A DNA stretch of 64,000 nt from CALBPI01 sp038521865 (GCA_038521865.1 JBCBKO010000001.1:434001-498000), one strand, 5' to 3'. Positions 43,300-53,630 are shown, counted from the stretch's first letter. Notes: generated from the letters alone by a model not told the origin. Translations and numbers: made by a program.

Positions 43300-46200
43300 A
43301 TGATCCGAATGAAGACGGGCCTCGCAGCCCTGCTACTTGCTACAGGCGCACAGGCCGCAATTGAAATTGACTCATCAACGTTTGGTGGCCTGACGGCTCG
43401 AAGTATTGGTCCGGCTGTCATGAGCGGTCGTATCTCTGCGATTGACGGCGTCACCCGAGATGACGGTGCGACTACGTTGTATATCGGAGCAGCAAGCGGC
43501 GGCGTCTGGAAGTCGGATGATGGCGGGATCGTCTACAAACCCGTGTTCGATGGGCACACGCAGTCCATCGGTGCGGTGCGCGTGGACCCGAGCAACCCAG
43601 AGACCGTGTGGGTTGGCACCGGTGAGAGCTGGGTTAGAAATACCGTCTCGCCCGGTGATGGTGTATACCGCTCAACCGATGGTGGCAAGAACTGGACACA
43701 TCTCGGGTTGAAAGAGAGCGACCATATCGCCGAGCTTCTGGTCCACCCGGATGACAGCGACACCGTGTTTGTTTGTGCACTCGGTCACCTGTGGGCGTCC
43801 GGCGGCGATCGCGGTGTGTTCCGCACGCAAGATGGCGGTGCGACCTGGGAAAACGTGCTCTCTATTGATGAGGCAACGAGTTGCTCGGATCTTGCAATGA
43901 CACCAGACGGCAACACGCTGTATGCAGGGTTCTGGCAAGTTCGACGATATCCAGACTTCTTTGAATCCGGTGGCGAGACGTCCGGTCTCTATCGAAGTAC
44001 GGATGGTGGTGACACGTGGCAGTTGTTGACCGATGGTTTGCCCGAGACGGATAAGGGTCGTATCGCAGTAACAGTTGCTCCCTCCGAACCTGAGCGCGTG
44101 TTCGCGACGATCGAGAGTGAAAATACCGCCTTGTTCCGGTCGGATGACGGTGGTGATACCTGGGGCGAGATGGACGATTCAACCAACGTCCAAATGCGCC
44201 CGTTTTATTTCGGTGAACTCGTTGTCGATCCGGTAGATGCAGATCGTGTTTATAAACCGGGCTTCAGCCTGACGGTCAGCACGGATGGCGGAGATACGTT
44301 TTCAGCAATGTTTGGCGCGGGCTTCAGCGTGTCCATCCACCCTGACCATCACGCGCTTTGGGTGAACCCATCCAACCCACAGCAAGTGGTTCTTGGTACG
44401 GACGGCGGCGTGTATATCTCCGAGGACAAGGGCTTCCATTGGCGACACGTAGCAAATCTACCCGTCAGTCAGTTCTACCATGTTGCCGTCGACTCGGACT
44501 GGCCCTACAACATCTATGGCGGTTTGCAGGATAACGGTTCCTGGAAGGGGCCGTCGCAGGCACCAGGTGGTGTGCAAAACCGCCATTGGGAAAATGTCGG
44601 ATTTGGGGACGGGTTCTGGACATTCCCGGATCCCAGTAATGAACGTTTCCTTTACTCCGAATACCAGGGTGGACAGCTCAAGCGAGTCGACACCGAGACT
44701 TCCGAGATCAAGCGAATTCAGCCGGCACCAGAAACAGGGCAGGAGCCGCTGCGCTTTAATTGGAATACGCCGTTGCATATGAGCCCCAATAAGCCGGGCA
44801 CGATTTACTACGGTGCTCAGTACTTGTTCCGCAGTCGTGACCGTGGCGAGTCGTGGGAGGCGATCTCACCGGATTTGACCACTGATGATCCGCAGGGGCA
44901 GCGGCAAGCCGAGTCGGGCGGTATCACCATCGATAACTCGACTGCCGAGAACTACACGACGATCTATTCCATCAGCGAGTCACCTCTCGATCACCGCGTG
45001 ATTTGGGTGGGTACAGATGACGGTAATGTCCAGCTGACACGTAACGGCGGTAAAGACTGGAACAACGTGGTTGAGAATATCGATGGCGTTCCTCCGGGCA
45101 CGTGGGTATCACGGGTCGAGGCGAGTCCACACGATAAGTCCACTGCGTTCGTCACCTTTGATGGTCATCGTCGCGGTGACATGGACACTTATGTGTTCAT
45201 GACGGAAGACTACGGCGACACCTGGCGCTCGATCAGCACAGACGCAATCGATGGCTACGCGTGGGTGATCAAGCAAGATCCGGTCAATGCAGATCTATTG
45301 TTCCTCGGTACCGAAGAGGGGCTCTATATCACGCTCGACCAAGGGTTGAACTGGACAAGATTTTCCGAGAACTTGCCTCAGGTTGCTGTCCATGACCTGG
45401 TTGTACATCCGACCGAGCACGATCTTGTTATCGGTACACACGGTCGTGGTGTTTACGTGATTGATGACATCACGCCACTTCGCGGTATTACTCAGGAAGT
45501 GATCGATTCCAACGTCGCTATCCTCGACACGCGTCCGGCGCCGATGGTTTTGAATACGCAACTCCAGGTGTTTGGTGCGAATGACGGTTTTGTCGGCATC
45601 AATCCGCCACAATCTGCAACTATCGTGTACTACTTGAAAAAGCGTCACCTGTTTGGTGATCTCAAGATTGAGGTATTCGATTCGGAAGATCGGCTGATTA
45701 CAACGCTGCCTGGCGGTAAGCGTCGCGGTCTGAACCGAGTTGAATGGCCGATGCGATTTAAAGCACCGAAGTTCCCACCCGCCACCAATCTTGTGCCGGG
45801 TTTTATGGGACCGCGTGTGCCCGAAGGCGAGTATCGAGTGGTGTTGACCAAGGGTAAAGAGCAGATTGAGTCGACAGTGCAATTGGTCGCCGATCCGCGC
45901 ACGCCGCACTCCAAGAAAGACAGGCTGCAGCAGCAACGGTTGGCACTTGATCTCTATGGAATGATTAATGATCTGAGTTTCCTCTCGGATAATTTGATTA
46001 CCATTCGCGACCAGTCAACTGCTTATGCAGAAGCATCGGACGAGACGCTCAGTGAGGCGCTGGCCGCCTACGCGGAGTCGTTGGAAACCCTCCGCACCTC
46101 TTTGTCTTCGAGCAAGGGCGGGATGATCACGGGCGAAGAACAGTTGCGTGAGCGACTGGGTACGCTGTATGGCAACGTGACTGGCTACGACGGTCGTCCG

Positions 46201-46458
46201 ACGGCCACGCAGTTCGCCAGACTTGAGACGCTGACTGGCGAACTCGACGATGCCATGGCCTCCGGAGATGCATTGCTCGGCACTGAGCTGGATGCGATTA
46301 ACGCGCAGTTGGTAGCGGCAGGCTTTGAGCCGCTTGCCGTACTCGATCGTGCGAGTTGGGACGAAGAGGCGGGTGTGACCAACTTCACGGCCGCTACAAG
46401 CAAGCATTTCTGGCGTCATCGTCTGCCGGCTGCGGTTCAGGATTTGCGCCTTTGGTAG
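43300..46458 (+). CDS. Giant exported BNR/VPS10-type beta-propeller protein
   Basis: A 1052-residue exported protein. After a signal peptide (cleavage near GAQA-AIE) come at least eight BNR/Asp-box repeats of the form SxDGGxTW (STDGGKNWTH, TQDGGATWEN, STDGGDTWQL, SDDGGDTWGE, RDRGESWEA and others), building one or two sortilin-like propellers up to about residue 730. The last 300 residues have a beta-sandwich-like part and a helical tail. Such proteins are abundant in marine and soil heterotrophs; roles in glycan or protein binding are suggested but unproven. No sialidase active-site set is evident. Confidence 0.83.
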   Translation: MIRMKTGLAALLLATGAQAAIEIDSSTFGGLTARSIGPAVMSGRISAIDGVTRDDGATTLYIGAASGGVWKSDDGGIVYKPVFDGHTQSIGAVRVDPSNPETVWVGTGESWVRNTVSPGDGVYRSTDGGKNWTHLGLKESDHIAELLVHPDDSDTVFVCALGHLWASGGDRGVFRTQDGGATWENVLSIDEATSCSDLAMTPDGNTLYAGFWQVRRYPDFFESGGETSGLYRSTDGGDTWQLLTDGLPETDKGRIAVTVAPSEPERVFATIESENTALFRSDDGGDTWGEMDDSTNVQMRPFYFGELVVDPVDADRVYKPGFSLTVSTDGGDTFSAMFGAGFSVSIHPDHHALWVNPSNPQQVVLGTDGGVYISEDKGFHWRHVANLPVSQFYHVAVDSDWPYNIYGGLQDNGSWKGPSQAPGGVQNRHWENVGFGDGFWTFPDPSNERFLYSEYQGGQLKRVDTETSEIKRIQPAPETGQEPLRFNWNTPLHMSPNKPGTIYYGAQYLFRSRDRGESWEAISPDLTTDDPQGQRQAESGGITIDNSTAENYTTIYSISESPLDHRVIWVGTDDGNVQLTRNGGKDWNNVVENIDGVPPGTWVSRVEASPHDKSTAFVTFDGHRRGDMDTYVFMTEDYGDTWRSISTDAIDGYAWVIKQDPVNADLLFLGTEEGLYITLDQGLNWTRFSENLPQVAVHDLVVHPTEHDLVIGTHGRGVYVIDDITPLRGITQEVIDSNVAILDTRPAPMVLNTQLQVFGANDGFVGINPPQSATIVYYLKKRHLFGDLKIEVFDSEDRLITTLPGGKRRGLNRVEWPMRFKAPKFPPATNLVPGFMGPRVPEGEYRVVLTKGKEQIESTVQLVADPRTPHSKKDRLQQQRLALDLYGMINDLSFLSDNLITIRDQSTAYAEASDETLSEALAAYAESLETLRTSLSSSKGGMITGEEQLRERLGTLYGNVTGYDGRPTATQFARLETLTGELDDAMASGDALLGTELDAINAQLVAAGFEPLAVLDRASWDEEAGVTNFTAATSKHFWRHRLPAAVQDLRLW

Positions 46459-46503
46459 CGGGCTTGCGCTAAATGATCCGGCGCTGATGCCGATAGCACG
46501 CGT

Positions 46504-47016
46504 ATGGCAGATGCTCGTCTGCCATTTCGTGTGCGCGCACCAAATGAAGCGTCGGAGAGTCTCGTGGACCCGGATCTGACCGAAACAACTCGAATCAAAC
46601 GAAAACCCAAGGTCATTACCGATGACGTTGGCGGAACCGTTTGGGTGGATGACGTTGAGTCAGTCGAACTGGAACTGGTGTCAACGATGATGCTCGAAGT
46701 CCTAATCGATGAGGACGAAGAAACGGTGCGTCAACGGCTAAAAGACATCGAAGCGTCAGGCAGCGGTGTGCTTGCTCGTGACCCAAAAAATGCATCTTTC
46801 GAGGTGATTGACGACACCGAGTTGGCGAAGGCACTAGAGACTGCCGATGAAAGTCCGTCTGTTAACGAACTCGATGAGTTGTCGTTGGTGTCAACGCAGA
46901 TGCTTCGTGTCATGATCGAAAAGCCGGAGTTGTCACCACAGGAAGTATCCGATGAGTTGCAGTTGCTAGAAGATGTGAAGGCATCGGGTGGCTACGACCC
47001 CTACAACAGCGCCTGA
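46504..47016 (+). CDS. Hypothetical protein with an internal duplication
   Basis: A 170-residue acidic cytoplasmic protein of no recognised family. Residues about 55-89 (LELVSTMMLEVLIDEDEETV and on to DIEASGSG) and about 125-164 (LSLVSTQMLRVMIEKPELSP and on to DVKASGGY) are clearly related, giving two copies of a helical unit of about 35-40 residues that ends in a D-x-x-ASG motif. The N-terminus is basic and disordered-looking. It sits 45 bases after the BNR gene and 47 before the amidohydrolase. Confidence 0.65.
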   Translation: MADARLPFRVRAPNEASESLVDPDLTETTRIKRKPKVITDDVGGTVWVDDVESVELELVSTMMLEVLIDEDEETVRQRLKDIEASGSGVLARDPKNASFEVIDDTELAKALETADESPSVNELDELSLVSTQMLRVMIEKPELSPQEVSDELQLLEDVKASGGYDPYNSA

Positions 47017-47063
47017 CTTAAATTTCATTGCCAAGCTCGCGACGCATCTGCGACTATCTATCG

Positions 47064-48860
47064 ATGGATGAATTGTCGCTAGAGTATGAGCTGACGCGCA
47101 TTCGGTCACTTGTTTTTGCACTGCTGTTGGTTGCACTCATGGGATGCAGTGCGGAAACCGTTCCCAGTAACGACGTTACGTCTGCCGATGTGTCAGAAGC
47201 TGACGTGATCCTCACTAATGCACGCGTCTATACACTTAGTTGGGAAGAGCCTTCGCTCGAGGGTGAAATCAGTAGCGATGCGCCTTTGGATGAGCGTGGA
47301 TGGCGTCCGGATGCAGAGGCCGTTGTCATCCAAGACGGCATTATCCGTTTTGTGGGTTCTACCTCGGACGCGATCAAGCTGTCGGGTGGCTCAACCCGTG
47401 TGATCGATCTCGACGGAGCAACCGTAGTTCCCGGGCTCGTCGATTCGCACACCCATATTTTTGGGTTGGGCGCACTTCTCGACAAAGTGAACCTGATTGA
47501 TGTTCCCGATGCAGCGACAGCGATCGAATTAGTTCGTCGGCGAGCGAAATCCACTCCGGAAGGAGAGTGGATTATCGGTCGTGGCTGGGATGAGGGTGCA
47601 TGGGCGAACAACTATCCGGACAAGCGTGAGCTGAGTGCGGCGGTTCCGGATCATCCGGTGTTGCTCCGCGGGCGGCATGGTTTTGCAGTGTGGGTCAATG
47701 AGAAAGCACTGGAGCTTGCGGGTGTGACTGCATCGTCTGTAGTGCCTGTCGGCGGTGAAATGCAGTTGGGCGAAGATGGGTCGCCCAGCGGGTTGTTTAT
47801 GAACCGTGCGGTCACGATGTTTGATTCCGTATTGCCCGTACCGACCCGAGCTACCCTACGTCGTCATGCGCGACTGGGTCTCGAGCAGATGGCCAAAGAT
47901 GGCTACACCGCGATCCATGATGCGGGTTTGGACTCGTTGCAGATGCTCACGCTCGAGGCTATGGAGGCCGAGGGTGAATTACCAATTCGTGTTTATGCGA
48001 TGTTGTCTTTGCGCGATGAGCCACTGATTCGGCGCTGGTTAAAAAAAGGGCCGGATAGCGATACTGACAGCATGTTGGTGACTCGTACCGTCAAGGCGTA
48101 CTACGACGGCGCTCTGGGGTCGCGTGGCGCGAGACTGCTTGCTGACTATTCGGATATGGCAGGCCATCGCGGTGTCAGCGGCGGCAATTACGGGTTTGAT
48201 GAGGCGTTAAACGCCGAAGCAATGCGCGCAGGTTTTCAGATTGCGATTCACGCAATTGGAGATGCGGGCAACCGCGAAGCGATTGATATCCTGGAAGCGG
48301 TATTCCGCGATTACCCTGAGACGATCGCTAATCGTCACCGTATAGAGCATGCGCAAGTGCTGGCCGATTCAGATATTCCGAGACTGCAGCAGTACGACAT
48401 GATCGCCTCGATGGAGCCACCGCACGCGATGGAGGACAAGGCGTGGGCAGAGGAGCGGCTGGGGTCAACGCGTATTCTTGGTGCTTATGCCTGGAGGACG
48501 CTGCGGGAGGCCGGTGCCCGACTCACATTCAACTCTGACAACCCGGGCTCCGATCACAGTATTTTTTATGGACTGCATTCAGCGATCACGAGACAGGATG
48601 CAAACCTACTCCCAGAGGGAGGGTGGTATCCGGAGCAGCGTATGACGGTCGACGAAGCAATCCGTGCGTATACGTCGTGGTCAGCGCATGCGAGTTTCCG
48701 TGAGAGTCAGACGGGCTATATCGAAGTGGGCCAATGGGCGGACATCACGGCTATGGATGTCGACCCATTTGCGTTGGCTGGTAATTCGCCGGAGAAAATT
48801 CTAGCAGGCCAAATTGTGTTGACGATGGTCGACGGTGACGTGGTGTACGAGCTTAACTAG
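47064..48860 (+). CDS. Amidohydrolase-family lipoprotein (YtcJ-like)
   Basis: A 598-residue metal-dependent hydrolase of the Amidohydro_3 group. The N-terminal hydrophobic stretch ends ALMGC-SAE, a good lipobox, so it is anchored in the envelope. The first metal motif is VDSHTHIFG; later ligands lie in IAIHAIGDAG (His), HRIEHAQV (His) and FNSDNPGSDHS (Asp). Family members hydrolyse cyclic or linear amides; no substrate is known here. I start at the ATG at 47064; a TTG at 47028 would precede the signal with an unlikely extension. Confidence 0.87.
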   Translation: MDELSLEYELTRIRSLVFALLLVALMGCSAETVPSNDVTSADVSEADVILTNARVYTLSWEEPSLEGEISSDAPLDERGWRPDAEAVVIQDGIIRFVGSTSDAIKLSGGSTRVIDLDGATVVPGLVDSHTHIFGLGALLDKVNLIDVPDAATAIELVRRRAKSTPEGEWIIGRGWDEGAWANNYPDKRELSAAVPDHPVLLRGRHGFAVWVNEKALELAGVTASSVVPVGGEMQLGEDGSPSGLFMNRAVTMFDSVLPVPTRATLRRHARLGLEQMAKDGYTAIHDAGLDSLQMLTLEAMEAEGELPIRVYAMLSLRDEPLIRRWLKKGPDSDTDSMLVTRTVKAYYDGALGSRGARLLADYSDMAGHRGVSGGNYGFDEALNAEAMRAGFQIAIHAIGDAGNREAIDILEAVFRDYPETIANRHRIEHAQVLADSDIPRLQQYDMIASMEPPHAMEDKAWAEERLGSTRILGAYAWRTLREAGARLTFNSDNPGSDHSIFYGLHSAITRQDANLLPEGGWYPEQRMTVDEAIRAYTSWSAHASFRESQTGYIEVGQWADITAMDVDPFALAGNSPEKILAGQIVLTMVDGDVVYELN

Positions 48861-48909
48861 GTGCAACAGTTACGCGCGAAACAGCTGTCGAAAACGATAC
48901 AATATCGAG

Positions 48910-50979
48910 ATGTCCCGACAGCCCTCGAATTTCTGGCGACGCCTACGTGTTGCCGTCGCTTGGTACACCTTGCTGTATGCCGGAAGCGTGATGGCGCAAT
49001 CCGAAGAAGACCCGTCGGTTCGTGAGGTTTTTGAGCCAGAATCATTCGCGCGTTTCGCACCGCGGACCGCCTTGGATATGGCGCGTCAAGTGCCAGGGTT
49101 CCCGATTGATGAGGGCGAGTCAGAGCGCGGTTTCGGACAAGCCGATACGAATATTCTCGTAAACGGGCGTCGCATCTCCGGCAAGTCCAATGGCCCCGTG
49201 GCCGTTCTCGGCAGAATTCCCGTTGATGATGTGCTTCGGTTGGAGGTTGTGGATGGTGCGAGCCTGGATATCGGTGGACTGTCCGGACAGGTTCTCAACG
49301 TGGTAACACGCTCTGGCGGCGGTGTCAGTGGCCGTTTTGCATACGCTCCGCAGGTGCGAACCGACAGTGTGGAGTCTAGATGGAGAAACGGTTCGCTTTC
49401 GCTGTCCGGCGGCAGCGAGGCCACAGAATGGACGTTGGAAGTCGCCAACGACCAGAACCCGACTGGCTCGCGTGGCCCGGAGTTTGTCAGGGACGGGGAT
49501 GGTGTCCTGCTGGATCTTCGTGATGAATTTGGCGGGAATACTTTTGATCAACCTGGGATCGCTGGCTCACTGACGCACATTTTCCCCTCTGGCAATGTTT
49601 TGAACCTGTCAGCGGAAGTGAATTGGTTCATTTTCGAGTCAGAGGAGATATCCCGTAGAAACCCGGTGGATGGCGTTCCCCAAATACGTGACCTGAGAGA
49701 GACCGAAGACGAGTTCAACTTCGAGGTCGGTGGTGACTATGACTTCAATCTTGGTGTTGGTCGGCTAAAACTGATTGGTCTGCACCGGTTCGAAGACAGT
49801 CCGACAGAGGCGAGCGTTCGGTTTGATTTTGAGGATGGGCGCTCTCCGAGCGGATCGGTATTCAAGCGCCGCGCCGAAGAGGCGGAAACGGTATTTCGCG
49901 GCGAATATACGTATTTTGCATTCGGAGGCGATTGGCAGTGGGCCGTGGAAGGGACGCACAATTTTCTGGATATCGACGGTAGTCTTCGGGTCCGAGACGA
50001 TACCGGTACACTTGTCCCCGCCGAACTGCCGGGAGTGTCTTCGCGCGTTGAGGAAGACCGAGCTGAGATCACAGCGAGCTACAGCCGCCTGCTCAGTCCC
50101 GAGCTTCAGTTGCAGGTGTCGCTCGGCGCCGAATACTCAGAAATCCGCCAATCGGGCGAATTGGGCCAGACACGCGACTTTGTGCGTCCGAAGGGGTTTG
50201 TCTCTCTCAATTGGGCGGTGAACGATACCCTGGACGTTTCGATGCAGCTCGAGCGTCGGGTAGGGCAGCTCCGATTCTTCGACTTTATCGCATCGGTCAA
50301 TGTCAATCAGGAGCGGGTGAACGTATCCAACGTGGATTTGGTGCCACCCCAAAGTTGGATTATGGACCTACAGGCGCAGCAATCATTGGGCGACTATGGG
50401 TCGGTAACCGTTAGCGCGTTCTACGAGGACATTACCGATATCGTTGATCAAATACCGATCGACGGAGGTGGTCAGGCGCCGGGGAATGTAGATTCAGCAG
50501 AGCGGTATGGCGTCGCGACGAACCTGACGTTCTTATTTGATCCTCTAGGTTGGAATGGTGCGCGACTTGATTTTGAAGGCGCATTTACACGCTCGTCGGT
50601 CATTGACCCTCTGGTGGGTAATTCACGACCTATCTCGGATGATGATTACCTCGACTTTGAGTTCGTGCTTCGGCAGGACTTTCCCCGTACTCAATGGGCA
50701 GCCGGCTTTGAGTTCTTCTATGACGAATCGCGTCCCTCCGTGCGCCTCGATGAAATCAGTCTTTTTACCCCGACCGGTGGGTTCAGTCGCGTGTTTGTTG
50801 AGCATAAGGATGTCTTGGGTATGACCATGCGCGGAAGTGTGGCCAACCTGAATGATCGGGGTAACGATTTTTCCCGGGTCATTTTCAATGATCGCGCTGC
50901 GAACGATATCGCTTTCTCCGAAGAACGCTTTCGCGATTTCGGTTTACTGATTCGGCTGGAAGTCGAAGGGAGTTTTTAA
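48910..50979 (+). CDS. TonB-dependent receptor (plug and beta-barrel)
   Basis: A 689-residue outer-membrane protein. A signal peptide (cleavage near VMAQ-SEE) is followed by a plug domain with DMARQVPGF, ILVNGRRISGKSN and DVLRLEVVDGAS, then a long beta-rich barrel ending in an aromatic residue (LEVEGSF), typical of outer-membrane barrels. No obvious N-terminal signalling domain. The transported compound is unknown; no siderophore genes are near. The photolyase gene begins four bases after the stop. Confidence 0.87.
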   Translation: MSRQPSNFWRRLRVAVAWYTLLYAGSVMAQSEEDPSVREVFEPESFARFAPRTALDMARQVPGFPIDEGESERGFGQADTNILVNGRRISGKSNGPVAVLGRIPVDDVLRLEVVDGASLDIGGLSGQVLNVVTRSGGGVSGRFAYAPQVRTDSVESRWRNGSLSLSGGSEATEWTLEVANDQNPTGSRGPEFVRDGDGVLLDLRDEFGGNTFDQPGIAGSLTHIFPSGNVLNLSAEVNWFIFESEEISRRNPVDGVPQIRDLRETEDEFNFEVGGDYDFNLGVGRLKLIGLHRFEDSPTEASVRFDFEDGRSPSGSVFKRRAEEAETVFRGEYTYFAFGGDWQWAVEGTHNFLDIDGSLRVRDDTGTLVPAELPGVSSRVEEDRAEITASYSRLLSPELQLQVSLGAEYSEIRQSGELGQTRDFVRPKGFVSLNWAVNDTLDVSMQLERRVGQLRFFDFIASVNVNQERVNVSNVDLVPPQSWIMDLQAQQSLGDYGSVTVSAFYEDITDIVDQIPIDGGGQAPGNVDSAERYGVATNLTFLFDPLGWNGARLDFEGAFTRSSVIDPLVGNSRPISDDDYLDFEFVLRQDFPRTQWAAGFEFFYDESRPSVRLDEISLFTPTGGFSRVFVEHKDVLGMTMRGSVANLNDRGNDFSRVIFNDRAANDIAFSEERFRDFGLLIRLEVEGSF

Positions 50980-50982
50980 CCA

Positions 50983-52455
50983 ATGCTAATGATTCTGGGT
51001 AACCAGCTTTTTCCGCCTGAGTGCCTATCGGCCTACAAGGGTCATGAAGTTTTTATGGCAGAGGATATGGGGCTGTGCACCTACGAGCGGCATCATCAGC
51101 AGAAAATCGTTTTGTTCCTCGCGGCCATGCGAAGCTACGCAGATGAGCTGCGAGCCACGGGGTTCGACGTTCACTATGAAGCGCTTAATGTAGACGGCAA
51201 ACAGACGTACGAAGCGCGCCTAAAGGCTGCAATGCAGAAGGCTGGCTCCAAGGAACTGGTCCACTTCGAGATCGAGGACAAGCTATTTGAAGCGAGAGTC
51301 GAAGCGATGGTGGCCGCCGAGGATTTTACGCACACCGTGGTTCCATCGCCTATGTTCTCGTGTGATCGCGAGCGCTTTGCACAGTTCATAGACGGCAAGA
51401 AACGTTTGTTGATGGGAGACTTTTACAAGCAGCAACGCCATCGTCTGGACATTCTGATCGACGCCGACGGTGAGCCTGAAGGCGGTCAATACAGTTACGA
51501 TGCCGATAATCGGAAGAAGCTCCCGCGTAACGTTGAACCACCCATAATCGACGCGGCTACGCAAACTGATCATGTCACAAACGTGATGGAATTGGTCTTA
51601 GAGACGTTTGCGGATCATCCAGGATCGGCGAGTGACTTTTGGTGGCCGACCACTCGGAAAGAAGCACGGTCCTGGTTGGCTGAATTCGTTGAAGCGAGAC
51701 TCGAGTCGTTCGGCCCCTATGAGGACGCCATGACAACGCGCTCCAAAACGGTTTTTCATAGTGTGCTGAGCCCAATGATCAATATGGGGCTACTCTTGCC
51801 CGACGAAGTCGTTGATGCTGTCGTCGCGAAGTCAGACGCGGCACCGTTACCAAGTGTTGAGGGTTTTGTCCGCCAGGTTATCGGTTGGCGCGAGTTCATC
51901 CGGGGTATCTACCAAAACTTCAGCGAGCAGCAGGACGAAAGCAACTTTTGGTCACATCAGCGTGAGTTAACCGACGATTGGTACGATGCCACTACTGGGA
52001 TTGTACCCCTCGACGACGCGATCAAAACCGCCCAATCTCTTGGGTGGGCACACCATATCCCGAGATTGATGGTGCTTGGTAATCTGATGACCCTGTGTGA
52101 AATTCGACCAACTAGCGCTCACCGTTGGTTTATGGAGATGTTCGTAGATTCATCCGAGTGGGTCATGGGACCAAACGTGTATGGCATGGGGTTATTCAGT
52201 GATGGCGGCATCTTCGCAACCAAACCTTACATTTGTGGCTCAAATTATCTTCGCAAGATGAGTGATTACCCAAAAGGTGAATGGTGCGATGTTGTTGACG
52301 GACTCTATTGGCGTTTCATCGACAAGCATCGAGATTTTTTCGCTGGGAATCCAAGGTTGGCACTTATGCCCCGTGCTTTGGACCGGCTCGCTGATGATCG
52401 ACGCGAGCGTATTTTCGGATTAGCCGAGACATTTCTCGAATCGAAAACCAATTAG
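50983..52455 (+). CDS. Cryptochrome/photolyase of the FeS-BCP (PhrB-like) class, cluster site partly lost
   Basis: A 490-residue flavoprotein of the prokaryotic (6-4)-photolyase/cryptochrome class. LILGNQLFP at the start, SPMFSCDRERFAQF, WREFIRGIY and the FAD-region text WGMNVYGMG-like (PNVYGMGLFSDGG) mark it. PhrB of Agrobacterium holds a [4Fe-4S] cluster with four cysteines, one in LCEIRP and three in an MSDYCxxC...C loop. Here Cys372 (LCEIRP) remains, but the loop reads MSDYPKGEWCD, so the CxxC pair is missing and the loop shorter; Cys418 and Cys435 are the only cysteines nearby. It likely repairs UV lesions or senses blue light. Co-located with a TonB receptor by chance or operon. Confidence 0.85.
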   Translation: MLMILGNQLFPPECLSAYKGHEVFMAEDMGLCTYERHHQQKIVLFLAAMRSYADELRATGFDVHYEALNVDGKQTYEARLKAAMQKAGSKELVHFEIEDKLFEARVEAMVAAEDFTHTVVPSPMFSCDRERFAQFIDGKKRLLMGDFYKQQRHRLDILIDADGEPEGGQYSYDADNRKKLPRNVEPPIIDAATQTDHVTNVMELVLETFADHPGSASDFWWPTTRKEARSWLAEFVEARLESFGPYEDAMTTRSKTVFHSVLSPMINMGLLLPDEVVDAVVAKSDAAPLPSVEGFVRQVIGWREFIRGIYQNFSEQQDESNFWSHQRELTDDWYDATTGIVPLDDAIKTAQSLGWAHHIPRLMVLGNLMTLCEIRPTSAHRWFMEMFVDSSEWVMGPNVYGMGLFSDGGIFATKPYICGSNYLRKMSDYPKGEWCDVVDGLYWRFIDKHRDFFAGNPRLALMPRALDRLADDRRERIFGLAETFLESKTN

Positions 52456-52503
52456 ACGAAGCGGGAACGCCTAGGGGGTAGACTTTTTTTCAGGAGCTCT
52501 TGT

Positions 52504-53571
52504 TCAAGGCCGATTTGCCATCAGCGTGACCACGAGTGGCAGGTGATCGGAGACACCTTCGCGTTCAGTCAAATTAAATCGCTTCACTGTCCCGTCAGCG
52601 TTCATTTGGTCCGGGTACTGATTAGCAATGTAGGTTTGACCAACTTGCAGCTCCCACGAAGACGCGTCCGTCTGTGAGATAAGGATCATGTCCAGAAACG
52701 ACCAGCTGCTGCCTGTTCTCCAATAATTTGTCCCACGACAGCCCTCGCAGCCCAGCTCGTGGGCAACACGCCAGTATGGGCGTACGCGATCGTCAATGAT
52801 TGTTGTGTTCGTCTTCTCTAGTCGCGGTGTATTGAAATCACCGGCTGCAAAAACCAGGTGATCATTGGGCACGTTTGCTCGAAGTGAATTCAGGTGATCA
52901 TAGGCGAGTTCGCGCATCTCAATCGGATGAAACGGGGCGGGAAAGTGCACAGCGAAACCGGTTATCGCACTGCCGTCCGGGAGTTCGAAAGTCGCTTCAA
53001 GAACGCCACGAGTATCGTTCTCCCTGTCGGGGTATTCAGAAACATTAAACGGATGCAGTGTTGGTTCCCCTACAAGCGGCAACCGAGATAGAAAGGCAAC
53101 ATCGATGCCACGAATATCGCGTCCCTCAATCAGAACAATTTCGGTGTATCCGGCAATCGCAAGATACTCGGTGGCGAGTCGGGTCAATACTCGCAGGTTT
53201 TCGACTTCCTGTAGTGCAATGATATCCGGACCCAGCCCATCATTGACTTGCAAGATCGACCTGGCGAGTTGCTCAAGTTTGAACGTAAGCGCGTTCTCGT
53301 CCCAATTCAGCTCCAGGCATTCCCACTTCCATCGTTCCACCTCGATGGGTTCGCATTTGGCGATGTGCTCCGCGTCGTTCTTTGCGGAGCGCGGAAAGTA
53401 AGCATGATCGTCCTTGCCAGGGTCATCCTCTGTATCAAATAGATTCTCCACGTTGAACGTCATGATTGTGACGGCGGCAGGAGCCGCAACCTCAGTGTCG
53501 CCACCCTCGCTAGGCCGACAACCCAAGACCGTGAAGCTCAACGCAAGAAAACAGCCGATTAAAAACTTCAT
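52504..53571 (-). CDS. Endonuclease/exonuclease/phosphatase-family lipoprotein
   Basis: A 355-residue EEP-fold protein with a lipobox near TVLGC-RPS, so it is membrane-attached outside the cytoplasm. Motifs: TFNVENLFD (metal Asn), IALQEVENL (catalytic Glu), GDFNTPR and VSDHLPLVV with the final Asp-His pair. Members include secreted DNases, sphingomyelinases and phosphatases; substrate not visible. It is divergent from the alternative oxidase gene with 183 bases between the starts. Confidence 0.87.
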   Translation of the reverse strand: MKFLIGCFLALSFTVLGCRPSEGGDTEVAAPAAVTIMTFNVENLFDTEDDPGKDDHAYFPRSAKNDAEHIAKCEPIEVERWKWECLELNWDENALTFKLEQLARSILQVNDGLGPDIIALQEVENLRVLTRLATEYLAIAGYTEIVLIEGRDIRGIDVAFLSRLPLVGEPTLHPFNVSEYPDRENDTRGVLEATFELPDGSAITGFAVHFPAPFHPIEMRELAYDHLNSLRANVPNDHLVFAAGDFNTPRLEKTNTTIIDDRVRPYWRVAHELGCEGCRGTNYWRTGSSWSFLDMILISQTDASSWELQVGQTYIANQYPDQMNADGTVKRFNLTEREGVSDHLPLVVTLMANRP

Positions 53572-53630
53572 AAGATGCGATTCCGGTACTGATCATCAAA
53601 ATACTGCTGAGAGTTAACAAGAAGTGGATG

